64,000 nt of DNA from Xenorhabdus griffiniae (GCF_037265215.1 NZ_CP147737.1:1453501-1517500), one strand, 5' to 3'. Shown: positions 1-10,145, numbered from the stretch's first letter. The notes: generated from the letters alone by a model not told the origin. Translations and numbers: made by a program.

Positions 1-1
1 G

Positions 2-559
2 CACATTGCCGTCAATCTGCAAATGGATAATAAAGCCGTCAATTTAATAGAAGAACGCATTGATTTGGCGATCCGTATTACCAATAATTTGGAGCCAAAT
101 CTGATCGCTCGCCCATTATCGACTTGCCATTCCATTGTTTGTGCTGCGCCGTCTTATTTAGCAGGAAAATCTATTCCCAACAATCCTATGGATTTAACAG
201 CACATAACTGCCTGAACTATAACTTTTTCGGCAAGAGTTTATGGGTATTTGAAAAACAGCATGAACACTATTCAGTCCCTGTCAGTGGTACGCTAAGTGC
301 CAATGAATCTACTGTATTAATGGAAGCTGCTTTGCAGGGAGCTGGAATTACAATGCAGCCTTACTATTCTGTTTCTTCTTATTTGGTGTCAGGGCAATTA
401 GTTGAGTTGCTACCTGATTACCAACCCCAGGCTATGGGGATCTATGGCATTTATACCAGCCGCCAGAATATGCCAGCGACTTTGCGTGCACTGTTAGATT
501 TTCTGGTGGATTGGTTTGCTACATCACCCCATTGGCAGCAATTAATGTTGAAACGCTAA
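2..559 (+). CDS. LysR-type transcriptional regulator, C-terminal part (cut by window start)
   Basis: The reading frame is already open at base 2, so the true start lies outside the window. What remains is about 185 residues of a LysR-family effector-binding domain. The segment ERIDLAIRI followed by an ARPL...APSYL stretch is typical of the subfamily that reads 'RVIAAPSYL'. The N-terminal winged helix-turn-helix is not present here. The target genes and the ligand cannot be deduced. Its stop codon lies inside the 3' end of the convergent lysR gene, overlapping by 18 bp. Family assignment is solid; a specific gene name is not. Confidence 0.85.
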   Translation, partial: HIAVNLQMDNKAVNLIEERIDLAIRITNNLEPNLIARPLSTCHSIVCAAPSYLAGKSIPNNPMDLTAHNCLNYNFFGKSLWVFEKQHEHYSVPVSGTLSANESTVLMEAALQGAGITMQPYYSVSSYLVSGQLVELLPDYQPQAMGIYGIYTSRQNMPATLRALLDFLVDWFATSPHWQQLMLKR

Positions 560-1471
560 TGCCAGTTTTTCGGCAAATAGAGCAGCCTGTTGTTTTAGAT
601 GTGTAATGAAAGCCTCTACAGGCTCTGAGGAGGGGCGATGTATGGGTTTGATTAAACTGACTGTAAATGGAATGTCGATACTGAATGGCCGAATGCAAAT
701 GGTTGTACTGTTCTCTAAATAATCCAATGCAGTGAGCGGGTTTACGATAGACAGGCCAATACCTTCGTTAATCATGGCACAAATTGAAGCTGCGCTATGG
801 GTTTCCATTACTATCTTGCGATTGATTTGATGCTCCGTAAAGATTGTATCAATCAGTTGCCTGTAACTGTCTGTGATCGAGAGGCTGATAAATTTTTGAT
901 TGTGAAAATCTGCTGGCGTTAGTTGTGATTTTTGACTGAGCGGATGATTAATGGGTAAGACACAAACTTCATTTAAGGTGATCAACGTTTCTCGTTCAGT
1001 ACCTGCCGGCGCCTGCAAATGTTCGGTTAAGCCAATATCATGACGCTGTGCTGAAAGCCATTCTTCCAAAAGGGGAGATTCTTGTGGAACGATGATCAAT
1101 CTGGCTTCAGGATAGTGTTCGATAAAACTGCAACAGGCTTTTGGCAGCAGAGATTGGGAGAACATTGGCAGGCAAGCGATGGATAACTGCGCCTGTTCAA
1201 ATTGTCGGATACTGTCAGCCGCATTAATTATTCTTTCCAGTCCATAATAAGAGCGTTGCACCTCTTCGAATAGACGTAATCCTTGCGCGGTGGGAAACAG
1301 ACGCCCTTTGATGCGATCAAACAATTTCAGTTTCAGTAATTGTTCAAGGCGTGCAAGTTCACGGCTGACGGTGGGTTGGGAGGTTTTCAGTAGTAATGCT
1401 GCATCAGTCAGGTTGTTAGTGGTCATTACAGCATGAAAAATTTCAATATGTCGCCATGAACAGGAATGCAT
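542..1471 (-). CDS. lysR: LysR, activator of lysA
   Basis: A 309-residue LysR-type regulator. The N-terminal helix-turn-helix covers about residues 5-65 (RHIEIFHAVM, SQPTVSRELARLE) and the effector domain about 90-300, with the conserved SLSITDSYRQL and THSAAS segments. In E. coli LysR activates lysA and responds to diaminopimelate and lysine. Here it is divergent from lysA with 135 bp between the two starts, the arrangement expected for shared control. The similarity to E. coli LysR runs along the whole length. The 3' end overlaps the convergent LysR-family gene by 18 bp. Confidence 0.95.
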   Translation of the reverse strand: MHSCSWRHIEIFHAVMTTNNLTDAALLLKTSQPTVSRELARLEQLLKLKLFDRIKGRLFPTAQGLRLFEEVQRSYYGLERIINAADSIRQFEQAQLSIACLPMFSQSLLPKACCSFIEHYPEARLIIVPQESPLLEEWLSAQRHDIGLTEHLQAPAGTERETLITLNEVCVLPINHPLSQKSQLTPADFHNQKFISLSITDSYRQLIDTIFTEHQINRKIVMETHSAASICAMINEGIGLSIVNPLTALDYLENSTTICIRPFSIDIPFTVSLIKPIHRPSSEPVEAFITHLKQQAALFAEKLALAFQH

Positions 1472-1606
1472 AGATTTGTCTCTTTGGGTGAAAAGTAGTC
1501 ATTACCATATCACAAATGAATAGATTATGGCTAAATGGATATTTTTCTTCCTGCCTGATTATTGCCAATAATGAAGGATCTGCTGATTTTATGAGACGAC
1601 ACTGCA

Positions 1607-2869
1607 ATGACTATATCGACTTTTACTTATGGCTCAGAGGGACATTTTACCCCTGATAATTTACTCCGTTTACCTATGCAGTATGGAACACCATTGTGGG
1701 TTTATGATGGCGATAACATCATCAAGCAAATCAAAAAATTAAAACCGTTTGATGTTATTCGGTTCGCACAGAAAGCGTGTTCCAATACCCATATTTTACG
1801 CTTGATAAGAGAGCAGGGCGTGAAAGTTGATGCAGTGTCATTGGGAGAAATCGAGCGGGCGCTCTATGCCGGTTTTCAGCCTGGTCGCGATAAATCAGAA
1901 ATTGTATTCACTGCGGATGTGATCGATGAGGCAACCTTGTCGCGTGTTATTGAACTGGATATTCCGGTCAATGCCGGTTCTATTGATATGCTGGCACAGA
2001 TAGGTGAACGTCAGTCTGGACATCCGGTTTGGTTACGCATTAATCCCGGATTTGGGCATGGGCATAGCCAAAAGACCAATACTGGCGGCGAAAATAGCAA
2101 ACATGGGATCTGGTTTCAGGATCTTCCTCTGGCAATTGTAAAAATTCATCAATATGGTTTGAAATTAGTGGGACTGCATATGCACATTGGTTCAGGGGTG
2201 GATTATCAGCATCTTGCCAATGTCTGTAATGCTATGGTAGAGCAGGTCATGCTATGCGGGGAGGATATTCAAGCCATTTCCGCAGGCGGTGGCTTATCCA
2301 TTCCTTATCAGGAGGGTGAAGAATCAGTCGATACCGAACACTATTACAGCTTGTGGCATGAGGCTCGCCAGCGTATTGAACAGCATTTGGGGCATCATGT
2401 TGAGCTGGAAATCGAACCTGGCCGTTTTCTGGTGGCGGAATCTGGGATCTTGATGGCGGAAGTACGGGCAGTTAAATCTATGGGCAATCGGCGTTATGTG
2501 CTGGTAGATGCGGGTTTCAATGACTTAATGCGTCCGGCAATGTATGGCAGTTATCACCCTATTTCTGTATTGTCGGTAAACGCGCTGCCGGAAACCACAT
2601 CGTTAGAAACTATCGTCGCGGGACCGTTATGTGAATCAGGCGATGTGTTTACACAGTTGGAAGGTGGAGAGGTTGTATCACGCATGTTGCCCCCTGTTAG
2701 TGTTGGGGATTATCTAATTTTTCACCATACCGGCGCTTATGGTGCTTCTATGTCTTCAAATTATAATAGTCGCCCTTTGATCCCTGAAATTTTGTTTACT
2801 CAGGGAGAGGCGCGTTTGATCCGCCGTCGCCAGACAATCGAAGAGTTGTTATCGCTTGAGTCCATTTAA
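1607..2869 (+). CDS. lysA: Diaminopimelate decarboxylase
   Basis: Converts meso-2,6-diaminopimelate to L-lysine and CO2, the last step of lysine biosynthesis, in the cytoplasm with pyridoxal phosphate. The 420-residue length matches E. coli. The PLP lysine is Lys56 in RFAQKACSN. The HGHSQKTNTGGENSKHG segment, HMHIGSG, the glycine-rich AISAGGGLS phosphate site and CESGDVF are all present. It is divergent from lysR. An inverted repeat just after the stop can end transcription from both this gene and the convergent fadE. Confidence 0.97.
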   Translation: MTISTFTYGSEGHFTPDNLLRLPMQYGTPLWVYDGDNIIKQIKKLKPFDVIRFAQKACSNTHILRLIREQGVKVDAVSLGEIERALYAGFQPGRDKSEIVFTADVIDEATLSRVIELDIPVNAGSIDMLAQIGERQSGHPVWLRINPGFGHGHSQKTNTGGENSKHGIWFQDLPLAIVKIHQYGLKLVGLHMHIGSGVDYQHLANVCNAMVEQVMLCGEDIQAISAGGGLSIPYQEGEESVDTEHYYSLWHEARQRIEQHLGHHVELEIEPGRFLVAESGILMAEVRAVKSMGNRRYVLVDAGFNDLMRPAMYGSYHPISVLSVNALPETTSLETIVAGPLCESGDVFTQLEGGEVVSRMLPPVSVGDYLIFHHTGAYGASMSSNYNSRPLIPEILFTQGEARLIRRRQTIEELLSLESI

Positions 2870-2874
2870 ATAAA

Positions 2875-2898
2875 AAACGGGGCGTTGTTGCCCCGTTT
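2875..2898. terminator. Bidirectional terminator between lysA and fadE
   Basis: Nine-base arms AAACGGGGC and GCCCCGTTT flank a 6-base loop, with A-rich sequence on the left and TTTCTTCT on the right. It sits between two convergent genes, so it can serve both. Confidence 0.85.
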
Positions 2899-2911
2899 CT
2901 TCTGGTCAGCA

Positions 2912-5359
2912 TCAGGCGGCTTTATCTTGACGCTGACTTTCAGGCTTTTTTGCTGCATGGGGTACAGCAAATGCATCCGGCTCAAATTCATCGACATTGA
3001 TTGAACGCAATCGGCTGATTTCGGCACGTTTCAGGATCTCTGCTTCTTCCTGAGTGATTTTGTTTTCAGCCAGAGCCTGTTCAGCTAATTTATCCAGACG
3101 GGTGAAGCTCAGTGTCTTACCTGCTTCGCGGCTCAAGCGAACATGGATTGGCTCTGCGGCGATGATATCGTGCAATGCTTCTTCCAGTAACCCGTGAGGG
3201 TTATGTTTGCTTGGTGTCAGATATTGCCCACGTCCAATCCGGCTACGAGTTGCGGAAGGAGTCTGTAATATCTGAGCCAGTTTGTGATCCAATTTATCGG
3301 ATGGTGCAGTATGTACACGTCCCAATGGGAAAATAATCAATCGCATCAAACCTGCAACCAAACGATTAGGGAAATTGCGTAGCAAGTCATTCATAGCATG
3401 TTCAGCCTGATTCAGGCTATCTTCTACTGCCCATTGCACCAATGGGAAATCTTCTTTCTGGCGTCCTTCGTCTTCATAGCGTTTCAACGTGGCAGAAGCC
3501 AGGAAGATTTGACTCAGAATGTCCCCCAGACGCGCTGAAATGCGTTCACGGCGTTTCAGGCTGCCTCCCAATACGCCCATTGAAACATCAGAGAGCAGGG
3601 CAAGGTTGGCGCTTAAGCGGTTGATTTGTTGGTAGTAACGGCGAGTTGCATCATTGACTGGTGAACGGCTGGTTCTGCCTTTGGTGATACCAAGCCACAG
3701 GCTGCGCAGCGTGTTACTGGCAACATGGCCTAAGTGACCAAACAGCGCCTTGTCAAAGTGTTTCACATTGTTGCTTTCTGCGGCGGCAATTTCAGCCAGT
3801 ACATAAGGATGGCAACGGATTGCACCCTGACCAAAGATGATCATGCTGCGGGTCAGGATATTCGCACCTTCAACGGTGATAGCAATGGGTGCCCCTTGAT
3901 AACCGCGAGCAAGGAAGTTAGAGGGTCCAAGACAGATACCTTTGCCGCCAGCGATATCCATCGCATCAATAATGGAACGTTGGCCTCTGTGCGTACAATG
4001 GTATTTCACGATAGCAGACAGAACTGAAGGTTTTTCGCCCAACATGATACCACTGGTGATCATGGTTGCAGCCGCATCCATCACGTAAGCATTACCCGCG
4101 ATACGTGCCAATGGTTCTTCGATACCTTCCATTTTACCGATAGGCAACTTGAATTGACGGCGAATATAGGAATAAGCACCGATTGCCATAGCTGCGCTTT
4201 TTAATCCCCCTGTTGCGTTGGATGGCAAGGTAATGCCACGACCAACAGACAGACATTCAACCAGCATACGCCAGCCTTGGCCTGCCATTTTAGGTCCACC
4301 AATGATGTAGTCGATAGGAACAAAAATATCTTTACCCCGCGTTGGGCCATTCTGGAATGGGATATTCAGAGGGAAATGGCGGTGACCAATTTCAACGCCC
4401 GGTGTATTGGTTGGGATTAAGGCACAGGTAATGCCCAATGATTCGGTATCACCCAGCAGATGATCAGGATCATACAGTTTAAATGCTAATCCCAGCACGG
4501 TGGCAATAGGAGCAAGGGTGATGTAACGCTTATTCCAGTTCAGGCGCATACCAAGCACTTGCTCGCCTTGCCATTCTCCCATACAGACAACACCCGTATC
4601 AGGAATAGCTCCTGCATCTGAACCGGCTTCTGGGCTGGTCAAAGCAAAGCAGGGGATCTCTTCACCACGGGCCAGACCAGGCAAATAACGTTTTTTCTGT
4701 TCGTCTGTGCCATAGTGTTGCAGCAATTCCCCCGGCCCCAGAGAGTTAGGTACGCCAACAGTAATTGCCAGAATACCCGATACACCAGCCAGTTTTTGCA
4801 ATACCTGAGATTGAGCATAAGCGGAAAATTCCAGACCACCATATTCTTTCTTGATGATCATGGCAAAGAAACGATGTTCTTTCAGGTAGGCCCAAAGCTC
4901 AGGTGGTAAGTCAGCCAGTTCGTGGGTGATTTGGAAATCATTTGCCATGCGGCAGGCTTCTTCTACCGGACCATCAATAAATGCTTGTTCCTCAGCAGTT
5001 AACTGTGGCTTTGGATAGTTATGCAGTTTTTGCCAGTCAGGGTTACCACGGAATAGATCGCCTTCCCACCATGTCGTTCCTGCATCAATGGCTTCTTTCT
5101 CTGTTTTGGACATGCTTGGCATAACCCTACGGAAGGCTTTTAGGCCAGGTGCAGAGAATAAAGATATACGTACAGGTGTAAAGACAAGAGGGAACAGGAC
5201 GATGACCAGTGGTAACAACAACCAATAACTCCAAAGGCCAGTTATACTCATAACGAACGTATAGGCAACAAGCAGCAAGCTGCTAAGCGTCAAGCTGACT
5301 TTGTGGTAACAAAGCCCGCCAATCAAGACTAAAAATAAGATAATGCTGAAAGCGGTCAT
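2912..5359 (-). CDS. fadE: Acyl-CoA dehydrogenase FadE
   Basis: Catalyses the first, FAD-dependent oxidation of acyl-CoA to trans-2-enoyl-CoA in fatty-acid beta-oxidation. At 815 residues it is the long enterobacterial type, about one residue from E. coli FadE. The N-terminal ~60 residues contain hydrophobic membrane segments. The acyl-CoA dehydrogenase domains follow ([15 protein letters not shown] around residue 235, then [10 protein letters not shown]), then the long C-terminal extension peculiar to FadE. A FadR-like operator lies 35-50 bp upstream of the start, suggesting repression relieved by long-chain acyl-CoA. Confidence 0.96.
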   Translation of the reverse strand: MTAFSIILFLVLIGGLCYHKVSLTLSSLLLVAYTFVMSITGLWSYWLLLPLVIVLFPLVFTPVRISLFSAPGLKAFRRVMPSMSKTEKEAIDAGTTWWEGDLFRGNPDWQKLHNYPKPQLTAEEQAFIDGPVEEACRMANDFQITHELADLPPELWAYLKEHRFFAMIIKKEYGGLEFSAYAQSQVLQKLAGVSGILAITVGVPNSLGPGELLQHYGTDEQKKRYLPGLARGEEIPCFALTSPEAGSDAGAIPDTGVVCMGEWQGEQVLGMRLNWNKRYITLAPIATVLGLAFKLYDPDHLLGDTESLGITCALIPTNTPGVEIGHRHFPLNIPFQNGPTRGKDIFVPIDYIIGGPKMAGQGWRMLVECLSVGRGITLPSNATGGLKSAAMAIGAYSYIRRQFKLPIGKMEGIEEPLARIAGNAYVMDAAATMITSGIMLGEKPSVLSAIVKYHCTHRGQRSIIDAMDIAGGKGICLGPSNFLARGYQGAPIAITVEGANILTRSMIIFGQGAIRCHPYVLAEIAAAESNNVKHFDKALFGHLGHVASNTLRSLWLGITKGRTSRSPVNDATRRYYQQINRLSANLALLSDVSMGVLGGSLKRRERISARLGDILSQIFLASATLKRYEDEGRQKEDFPLVQWAVEDSLNQAEHAMNDLLRNFPNRLVAGLMRLIIFPLGRVHTAPSDKLDHKLAQILQTPSATRSRIGRGQYLTPSKHNPHGLLEEALHDIIAAEPIHVRLSREAGKTLSFTRLDKLAEQALAENKITQEEAEILKRAEISRLRSINVDEFEPDAFAVPHAAKKPESQRQDKAA

Positions 5360-5393
5360 AGTAAAACTCCTGTAAATCTCAGGTTGAGTTGTC

Positions 5394-5409
5394 AGAGGTC
5401 TGACCTGTT
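5394..5409. promoter_or_regulatory. Putative FadR operator for fadE
   Basis: AGAGGTCTGACCTGTT contains the GGTCNGACC core of the FadR site. It lies 35-50 bp upstream of the fadE start on the opposite strand, where an operator would overlap the promoter. Match by eye only. Confidence 0.6.
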
Positions 5410-5612
5410 GTGATGTCCTTCTTTTTTAGATGAGGAAAACGCATTTATCAATATATTTACATCTTAATTACAATCTAGCTCACAAAGTTGTGTTGGTTTT
5501 GCAAACGATAATTCTTTCAAGATGTGATGATATCTTCTTTCAGATAGGGGAATCCGTTACACTTGTTGGCTGACATTATTAATCCCGAAGACTTTTCAGG
5601 AGTATGAGTTCC

Positions 5613-6194
5613 ATGTATCAAGAACTGATCCGCAGTGAATTATCCGAAGCCGCAGATACGTTGGCTAACTTCCTTAATGATGATGCAAATATCGACGCCA
5701 TTCAAAAAGCGGCGGTTTTGCTGGCTGATTCATTCAAGGCTGGAGGAAAAGTGCTTTCCTGTGGTAATGGTGGCTCACATTGTGATGCCATGCATTTTGC
5801 GGAAGAATTGACAGGCCGCTACCGTGAAAATCGTCCGGGATATCCGGCCATTGCGATTTCTGATCCTAGCCACTTATCTTGCGTAAGCAATGACTTTGGT
5901 TATGACTATGTATTTTCCCGTTATGTTGAAGCGGTCGGTCAGAAAGGCGATGTCCTGCTGGGTATTTCAACTTCTGGAAACTCTGGCAACATCATTAAAG
6001 CCGTTGAAGCCGCCCGTGCCAAAGGTATGAAAGTCATTACACTGACTGGCAAGGATGGTGGAAAAATGGCAGGAACAGCAGATGTTGAAATTCGAGTACC
6101 ACATTTTGGTTATGCCGATCGTATTCAGGAGATCCACATTAAAGTCATTCATATCTTGATTCAATTGATTGAAAAAGAAATGGTAAAAGCCTGA
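5613..6194 (+). CDS. gmhA: Phosphoheptose isomerase
   Basis: Isomerises sedoheptulose 7-phosphate to D-glycero-D-manno-heptose 7-phosphate, the first step of LPS inner-core heptose synthesis. This 193-residue protein carries one SIS domain, with [18 protein letters not shown] and [10 protein letters not shown] as the sugar-phosphate segments. An in-frame ATG exists at 5604, but the AGGAG at 5598-5602 lies only 1 base from it and 10 bases from the ATG at 5613. The [10 protein letters not shown] start also matches E. coli. It is divergent from fadE and followed 36 bp later by yafJ. Confidence 0.95.
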   Translation: MYQELIRSELSEAADTLANFLNDDANIDAIQKAAVLLADSFKAGGKVLSCGNGGSHCDAMHFAEELTGRYRENRPGYPAIAISDPSHLSCVSNDFGYDYVFSRYVEAVGQKGDVLLGISTSGNSGNIIKAVEAARAKGMKVITLTGKDGGKMAGTADVEIRVPHFGYADRIQEIHIKVIHILIQLIEKEMVKA

Positions 6195-6230
6195 TTGCTT
6201 TTCGTTAGGAATCGGCGTTAGGGGTAGGCA

Positions 6231-6998
6231 ATGTGTGAATTACTTGGCATGAGTGCCAACGTGCCAACAGATATCGTATTCAGTTTGAGTGGACTCATTC
6301 AGCGTGGCGGACATACCGGTCCACATAAGGATGGTTGGGGAGTTACTTTCTATGAGGGATTGGGATACCGGACGTTTAAAGATCACCAATCCAGTTGCTA
6401 TTCACCTGTAGCTCGATTTGTACAAGGCTATCCGATCAAATCAGAAGTGATTGTCGCCCATATTCGTCAGGCAAACAGTGGTAATGTTTCCTTGGTTAAT
6501 ACCCATCCCTTTACCCGTGAACTGTGGGGAAGGTATTGGACTTACGCCCACAATGGCCAACTTAAAGGATACAGTAAGTTGAAAACGGGTAATTACCGGC
6601 CGGTGGGTGAGACAGACAGTGAATGGGCATTTTGCTGGATATTGCATCAACTATCGTTGAAATATCCCAAGCGACCTTCCAATTGGTCTGCGGTGTTTAA
6701 ATTTATTGCTTCTCTGGCGGATCAACTGAGAAAGAAAGGTGTTTTCAATATGCTGTTGTCAGACGGGCAGTTCGTTATGGCTTACTGTTCGACGCAATTG
6801 CATTGGATTACTCGTCGTGCCCCTTTCGGCAGGGCTAAATTACTCGATCAGGATGTTGAAATCGATTTCCAGCAGCACACCCAGCCAGGGGATGTCGTAT
6901 CCGTGATTGCTACCCAACCTTTAACCGAAAATGAAGTTTGGCACCGTATTGAATCAGGTGACTATGCGCTATTTCATCTTGGAGAGAGAATAATTTGA
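6231..6998 (+). CDS. yafJ: Class II glutamine amidotransferase-like protein YafJ
   Basis: A 255-residue protein with the N-terminal-nucleophile glutaminase fold. The catalytic cysteine would be Cys2 (MCELLGMSAN), exposed after removal of Met1. RQANSGNVSLVNTHPF and the THAHNGQ-like TYAHNGQL segment are the glutamine-binding and oxyanion elements. No synthetase domain is attached, so the acceptor is unknown; the E. coli homologue is also poorly characterised. It lies downstream of gmhA as in E. coli, but the neighbouring yafK gene is absent here. Confidence 0.9.
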   Translation: MCELLGMSANVPTDIVFSLSGLIQRGGHTGPHKDGWGVTFYEGLGYRTFKDHQSSCYSPVARFVQGYPIKSEVIVAHIRQANSGNVSLVNTHPFTRELWGRYWTYAHNGQLKGYSKLKTGNYRPVGETDSEWAFCWILHQLSLKYPKRPSNWSAVFKFIASLADQLRKKGVFNMLLSDGQFVMAYCSTQLHWITRRAPFGRAKLLDQDVEIDFQQHTQPGDVVSVIATQPLTENEVWHRIESGDYALFHLGERII

Positions 6999-7051
6999 TT
7001 TGCGGTTCCAAAAGGGTGATTGGTTTTCTGTTTTTACATTAATAACATATG

Positions 7052-7115
7052 GCCCGCCTATTACGTTAACTGTGGCAGGAATGCTATTTTGAGCAAATTA
7101 CGCATATAGGCGGGC
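7052..7115. repeat. Widely spaced inverted repeat
   Basis: Perfect 10-base arms GCCCGCCTAT (7052-7061) and ATAGGCGGGC (7106-7115) separated by 44 bases, about 55 bp after the yafJ stop. It could be a structured 3' UTR or terminator-like element; no T-run follows. The function is not known. Confidence 0.6.
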
Positions 7116-7167
7116 TGTTATTGTTGCCAAAACAAGCCATCGTCGTTCTTTGATGGTGCCGCTTTCA

Positions 7168-7452
7168 TCAATTCCTGCCCGCATATCCTTTTGATTTATC
7201 GAACTCGTTGGAAAAACTCAAATTAATGGCGCGGTAATTAATTTTTGATTGAAAACCGCCCTGACGTAGAGAAAAGTGATAGAAACATTCGTCTTTATCG
7301 AATGGTTGACGGTTTAGCAGAGAAATTATTTTTATTTGCTTGAACTGTGTCACTTGATTAATCAGACAGTCAGTGGGGGAGGTGTTAGAATTACCCCGGC
7401 GAAAATTCAGAGAAACTTTGTAACGATTATCGGAGTGAATAACTTGAGACAT
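7168..7452 (-). CDS. Possible small hypothetical protein (doubtful)
   Basis: An open frame of 94 codons on the minus strand, beginning MSQVIHSDNRYKVSLNF and ending SNEFDKSKGYAGRN. I recognise no family, signal peptide or membrane segment. No good Shine-Dalgarno sequence precedes its ATG, and the start lies inside the CTTGAG palindrome. It may be chance or a gene remnant. It is kept only because it is the longest frame in this gap. Confidence 0.2.
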   Translation of the reverse strand: MSQVIHSDNRYKVSLNFRRGNSNTSPTDCLINQVTQFKQIKIISLLNRQPFDKDECFYHFSLRQGGFQSKINYRAINLSFSNEFDKSKGYAGRN

Positions 7453-7490
7453 ATATTGCTCAAGGTTTTTTGTATTATTAGAGTCGCTGC

Positions 7491-7519
7491 ATTACCTAAC
7501 GGCAATACCGCAAGGTAAT
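7491..7519. promoter_or_regulatory. Palindrome overlapping the expected nqrA promoter
   Basis: Arms ATTACCT (7491-7497) and AGGTAAT (7513-7519) with an inner CGG/CCG pair. TATGAT at 7528-7533 is a plausible -10 box, and the palindrome would cover its -35 region near 7505-7510. That is a typical position for a regulator site. The regulator is unknown. Confidence 0.45.
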
Positions 7520-7559
7520 CTGTAGTATATGATTTAACTGATAAACTTGTGCAAATCTT

Positions 7560-8903
7560 ATGATTAAAATTAAAAAAGGACTCGACCTCCCAATAGCAGG
7601 AGCGCCTGCCCAAGTTATAGAAGATGGTCCGGCAATTCGCCATGTTGCTTTACTCGGTGAAGAATATGTTGGAATGCGTCCTTCTATGCTGGTTAAGGAA
7701 GGTGAGCATGTCAAAAAAGGGCAAATTCTTTTTGAAGATAAGAAGAATCCAGGGGTTGTTTTCACTAGTCCCGCAAGCGGGAGAGTTGTCACTATTGGAC
7801 GTGGTGAACGTCGTGTTTTGCAATCCGTTGTTATTGAAGTGAATGGCGATGAGAAAGTCACATTTGATCGCTATGAACGTGCTGAACTTACTGGCTTAAG
7901 CCGTGAACAAGTAGAGAAAAATCTGCTGGCGTCAGGATTATGGACAGCGTTGCGTACACGTCCTTTCAGCCGTACCCCTGTTCCCGGTTCCACACCAAAG
8001 GCAATCTTTATTACGGCAATGGACACCCAGCCACTGGCTGCTGATCCACTCGTCGTTATCGCAACTCAGGAAGAGGCTTTTGTTGATGGTCTGAATGTTC
8101 TGTCAAGATTGACAGAGGGGAAAATCCACGTTTGCCACGGCGCTGGAAATATTCCAACAGTGGGAAATAACGCTCAAATCACCTATAACCAGTTTTCTGG
8201 CCCCCATCCAGCGGGTTTGGCAGGTACGCATATTCATTTTATTGAACCTGTTAGTGCTCAAAAAACGGTTTGGCATCTGGGTTATCAGGATGTCATTGCT
8301 ATCGGCAAATTGTTTACCACGGGTGAGCTTTATACTGATCGTGTGGTATCCCTGGCAGGGCCACAGGTTAAATCACCGCGCTTGATACGTACTCGGTTGG
8401 GGGCTGATTTGCTGGAATTGACGCAAAATCAGTTGCAAGAGGGCGAAAACCGTATTGTTTCTGGTTCCGTACTCTATGGTACAAAATCCGATGACGTTCG
8501 CCATTATCTTGGCCGCTTCCATACGTTAGTTTCTGTACTTGCTGAAGGGCGGGAAAAGGAGCTGTTTGGTTGGATTGCGCCGGGCGCGAATAAGTTCTCG
8601 ATTACCCGTACCACAATCGGCCACTTCCTGAAAAAGAAACGTTTTGCTTTCTCAACCACAACAAACGGTGGAGAACGTTCTATGGTGCCCATTGGCAACT
8701 ATGAGCGTGTCATGCCACTGGATATCATGGCAACTCATCTGCTGCGTGATTTGCTTGCAGGTGATACTGATAGCGCTCAGGCGCTGGGTTGTCTGGAGCT
8801 GGATGAAGAAGATTTGGCATTGTGTACCTATGTTTGTCCAGGCAAATATGAGTACGGTCCAGTACTGCGTGAAGTGCTGACTAAGATTGAGCTGGAAGGG
8901 TAA
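7560..8903 (+). CDS. nqrA: Na+-translocating NADH:quinone reductase subunit A
   Basis: Cytoplasm-facing subunit of the six-subunit sodium pump that oxidises NADH and reduces ubiquinone. It has 447 residues, the usual length, opening with [11 protein letters not shown] and containing [14 protein letters not shown] and [18 protein letters not shown]. It lacks membrane segments, as the family does. First gene of nqrABCDEF-apbE-nqrM; nqrB starts 3 bp after its stop. There is no recognisable Shine-Dalgarno sequence in front of the ATG and no alternative in-frame start, since a stop lies at 7542-7544. Confidence 0.97.
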   Translation: MIKIKKGLDLPIAGAPAQVIEDGPAIRHVALLGEEYVGMRPSMLVKEGEHVKKGQILFEDKKNPGVVFTSPASGRVVTIGRGERRVLQSVVIEVNGDEKVTFDRYERAELTGLSREQVEKNLLASGLWTALRTRPFSRTPVPGSTPKAIFITAMDTQPLAADPLVVIATQEEAFVDGLNVLSRLTEGKIHVCHGAGNIPTVGNNAQITYNQFSGPHPAGLAGTHIHFIEPVSAQKTVWHLGYQDVIAIGKLFTTGELYTDRVVSLAGPQVKSPRLIRTRLGADLLELTQNQLQEGENRIVSGSVLYGTKSDDVRHYLGRFHTLVSVLAEGREKELFGWIAPGANKFSITRTTIGHFLKKKRFAFSTTTNGGERSMVPIGNYERVMPLDIMATHLLRDLLAGDTDSAQALGCLELDEEDLALCTYVCPGKYEYGPVLREVLTKIELEG

Positions 8904-8906
8904 TTC

Positions 8907-10145
8907 ATGGGCCTGAAAAATTTATTTGAAAAAGTAGAGCACCACTTTGAGGCCGGTGGCAAACTGGAGAAGTATTATCCTCTCTATGAGGCAGTAAGCA
9001 CCGTTTTCTATACGCCGGGCACCGTGACAAAAGGGAATGCCCATGTCCGTGATGCCATCGATCTCAAACGCATGATGATCCTGGTGTGGCTGTCAGTTTT
9101 CCCTGCGATGTTTTGGGGCATGTATAACGTCGGAAATCAGGCAATACCTGCTCTGACTCATTTATATAACGGAGATGCCTTACAGCAGGTTTTGGCTTCT
9201 GATTGGCATTACATGCTGGCTCAGTATCTTGGTGCGTCATTAACACCAGATGCAGGATGGGGCAGTAAAATGCTATTGGGAGCGGCTTACTTCCTGCCAA
9301 TTTATGCGGTTGTGTTCGTCGTAGGGGGTTTCTGGGAAGTTTTGTTTGCCATTATCCGCAAACATGAAATCAATGAAGGTTTCTTTGTTAGCTCCATTCT
9401 GTTCGCATTGATTGTTCCACCAACACTACCATTGTGGCAGGCGGCTTTGGGGATTACTTTCGGTGTGGTGATTGCGAAAGAGATCTTTGGTGGTACGGGG
9501 CGTAACTTCCTGAACCCAGCCTTGGCGGGACGTGCTTTCCTGTTCTTTGCTTATCCGGCACAGATTTCAGGTGATTTGGTTTGGACTGCGGCTGATGGTT
9601 TTTCTGGCGCAACGCCGTTATCCCAATGGGCTACTGCGGGTAGTCACGGCCTGATCAATACCATTACTGGACAGCCAATCACCTGGATGGATGCTTTCCT
9701 GGGCAACATTCCTGGTTCAATCGGTGAAGTATCCACTTTGATGATTTTTATTGGTGGTGCCATCATCCTGTTTGCTCGTATTGCTTCATGGCGCATTGTT
9801 GCTGGTGTGATGCTCGGTATGATCGCGACGTCTTATCTGTTTAATGCAATTGGTTCTGGCACTAACCCCATGTTCGCTATGCCGTGGTACTGGCATATGG
9901 TTCTGGGAGGCTTCGCTTTCGGTATGATCTTTATGGCGACTGATCCTGTCTCCGCAGCGTTTACGGATAAAGGAAAATGGGCCTATGGCATTCTGATCGG
10001 GGCTATGTGTATTTTGATCAGGGTGGTAAACCCAGCGTACCCAGAAGGAATGATGTTGGCGATTTTGTTCGCTAACCTGTTCGCGCCACTGTTCGATTAT
10101 CTGGTCGTACAGGCCAATATTAAGCGGAGAAAAGCCCGTGGCTAA
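8907..10145 (+). CDS. nqrB: Na+-translocating NADH:quinone reductase subunit B
   Basis: Integral membrane subunit (412 residues, about ten hydrophobic segments) that carries a covalently bound FMN and lies on the sodium path and quinone site. The flavinylation motif S-G-A-T is at residues 233-236, so the FMN-bearing residue is Thr236, the same number as in Vibrio cholerae. The FMN would be attached by ApbE, encoded in this operon. The 3' end overlaps nqrC by 8 bp, which suggests translational coupling. Confidence 0.97.
   Translation: MGLKNLFEKVEHHFEAGGKLEKYYPLYEAVSTVFYTPGTVTKGNAHVRDAIDLKRMMILVWLSVFPAMFWGMYNVGNQAIPALTHLYNGDALQQVLASDWHYMLAQYLGASLTPDAGWGSKMLLGAAYFLPIYAVVFVVGGFWEVLFAIIRKHEINEGFFVSSILFALIVPPTLPLWQAALGITFGVVIAKEIFGGTGRNFLNPALAGRAFLFFAYPAQISGDLVWTAADGFSGATPLSQWATAGSHGLINTITGQPITWMDAFLGNIPGSIGEVSTLMIFIGGAIILFARIASWRIVAGVMLGMIATSYLFNAIGSGTNPMFAMPWYWHMVLGGFAFGMIFMATDPVSAAFTDKGKWAYGILIGAMCILIRVVNPAYPEGMMLAILFANLFAPLFDYLVVQANIKRRKARG

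Larger units (their letters stand above)
6999..7559. other. Non-coding stretch between yafJ and nqrA with three inverted repeats
   Basis: 561 bp without a convincing gene. It contains a widely spaced inverted repeat at 7052-7115, a CTTGAG palindrome at 7443-7464 and a 29-bp imperfect palindrome at 7491-7519, followed by TATGAT at 7528-7533 as a candidate -10 element for nqrA. A 94-codon minus-strand frame (7168-7452) is listed separately at low confidence. Confidence 0.6.

Noticed and set aside
1472..1606. Lysine riboswitch before lysA
   Set aside because: The 135-bp gap is too short and shows no riboswitch-like conserved stems; LysR control is sufficient.
3442..5000. Open frames antisense to fadE
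   Set aside because: No ribosome sites or family signatures. FadE is continuous and conserved over the whole stretch on the other strand.
7336..7861. Short overlapping frames on both strands around the nqrA start
   Set aside because: They overlap nqrA or its promoter and show no family features; chance frames.
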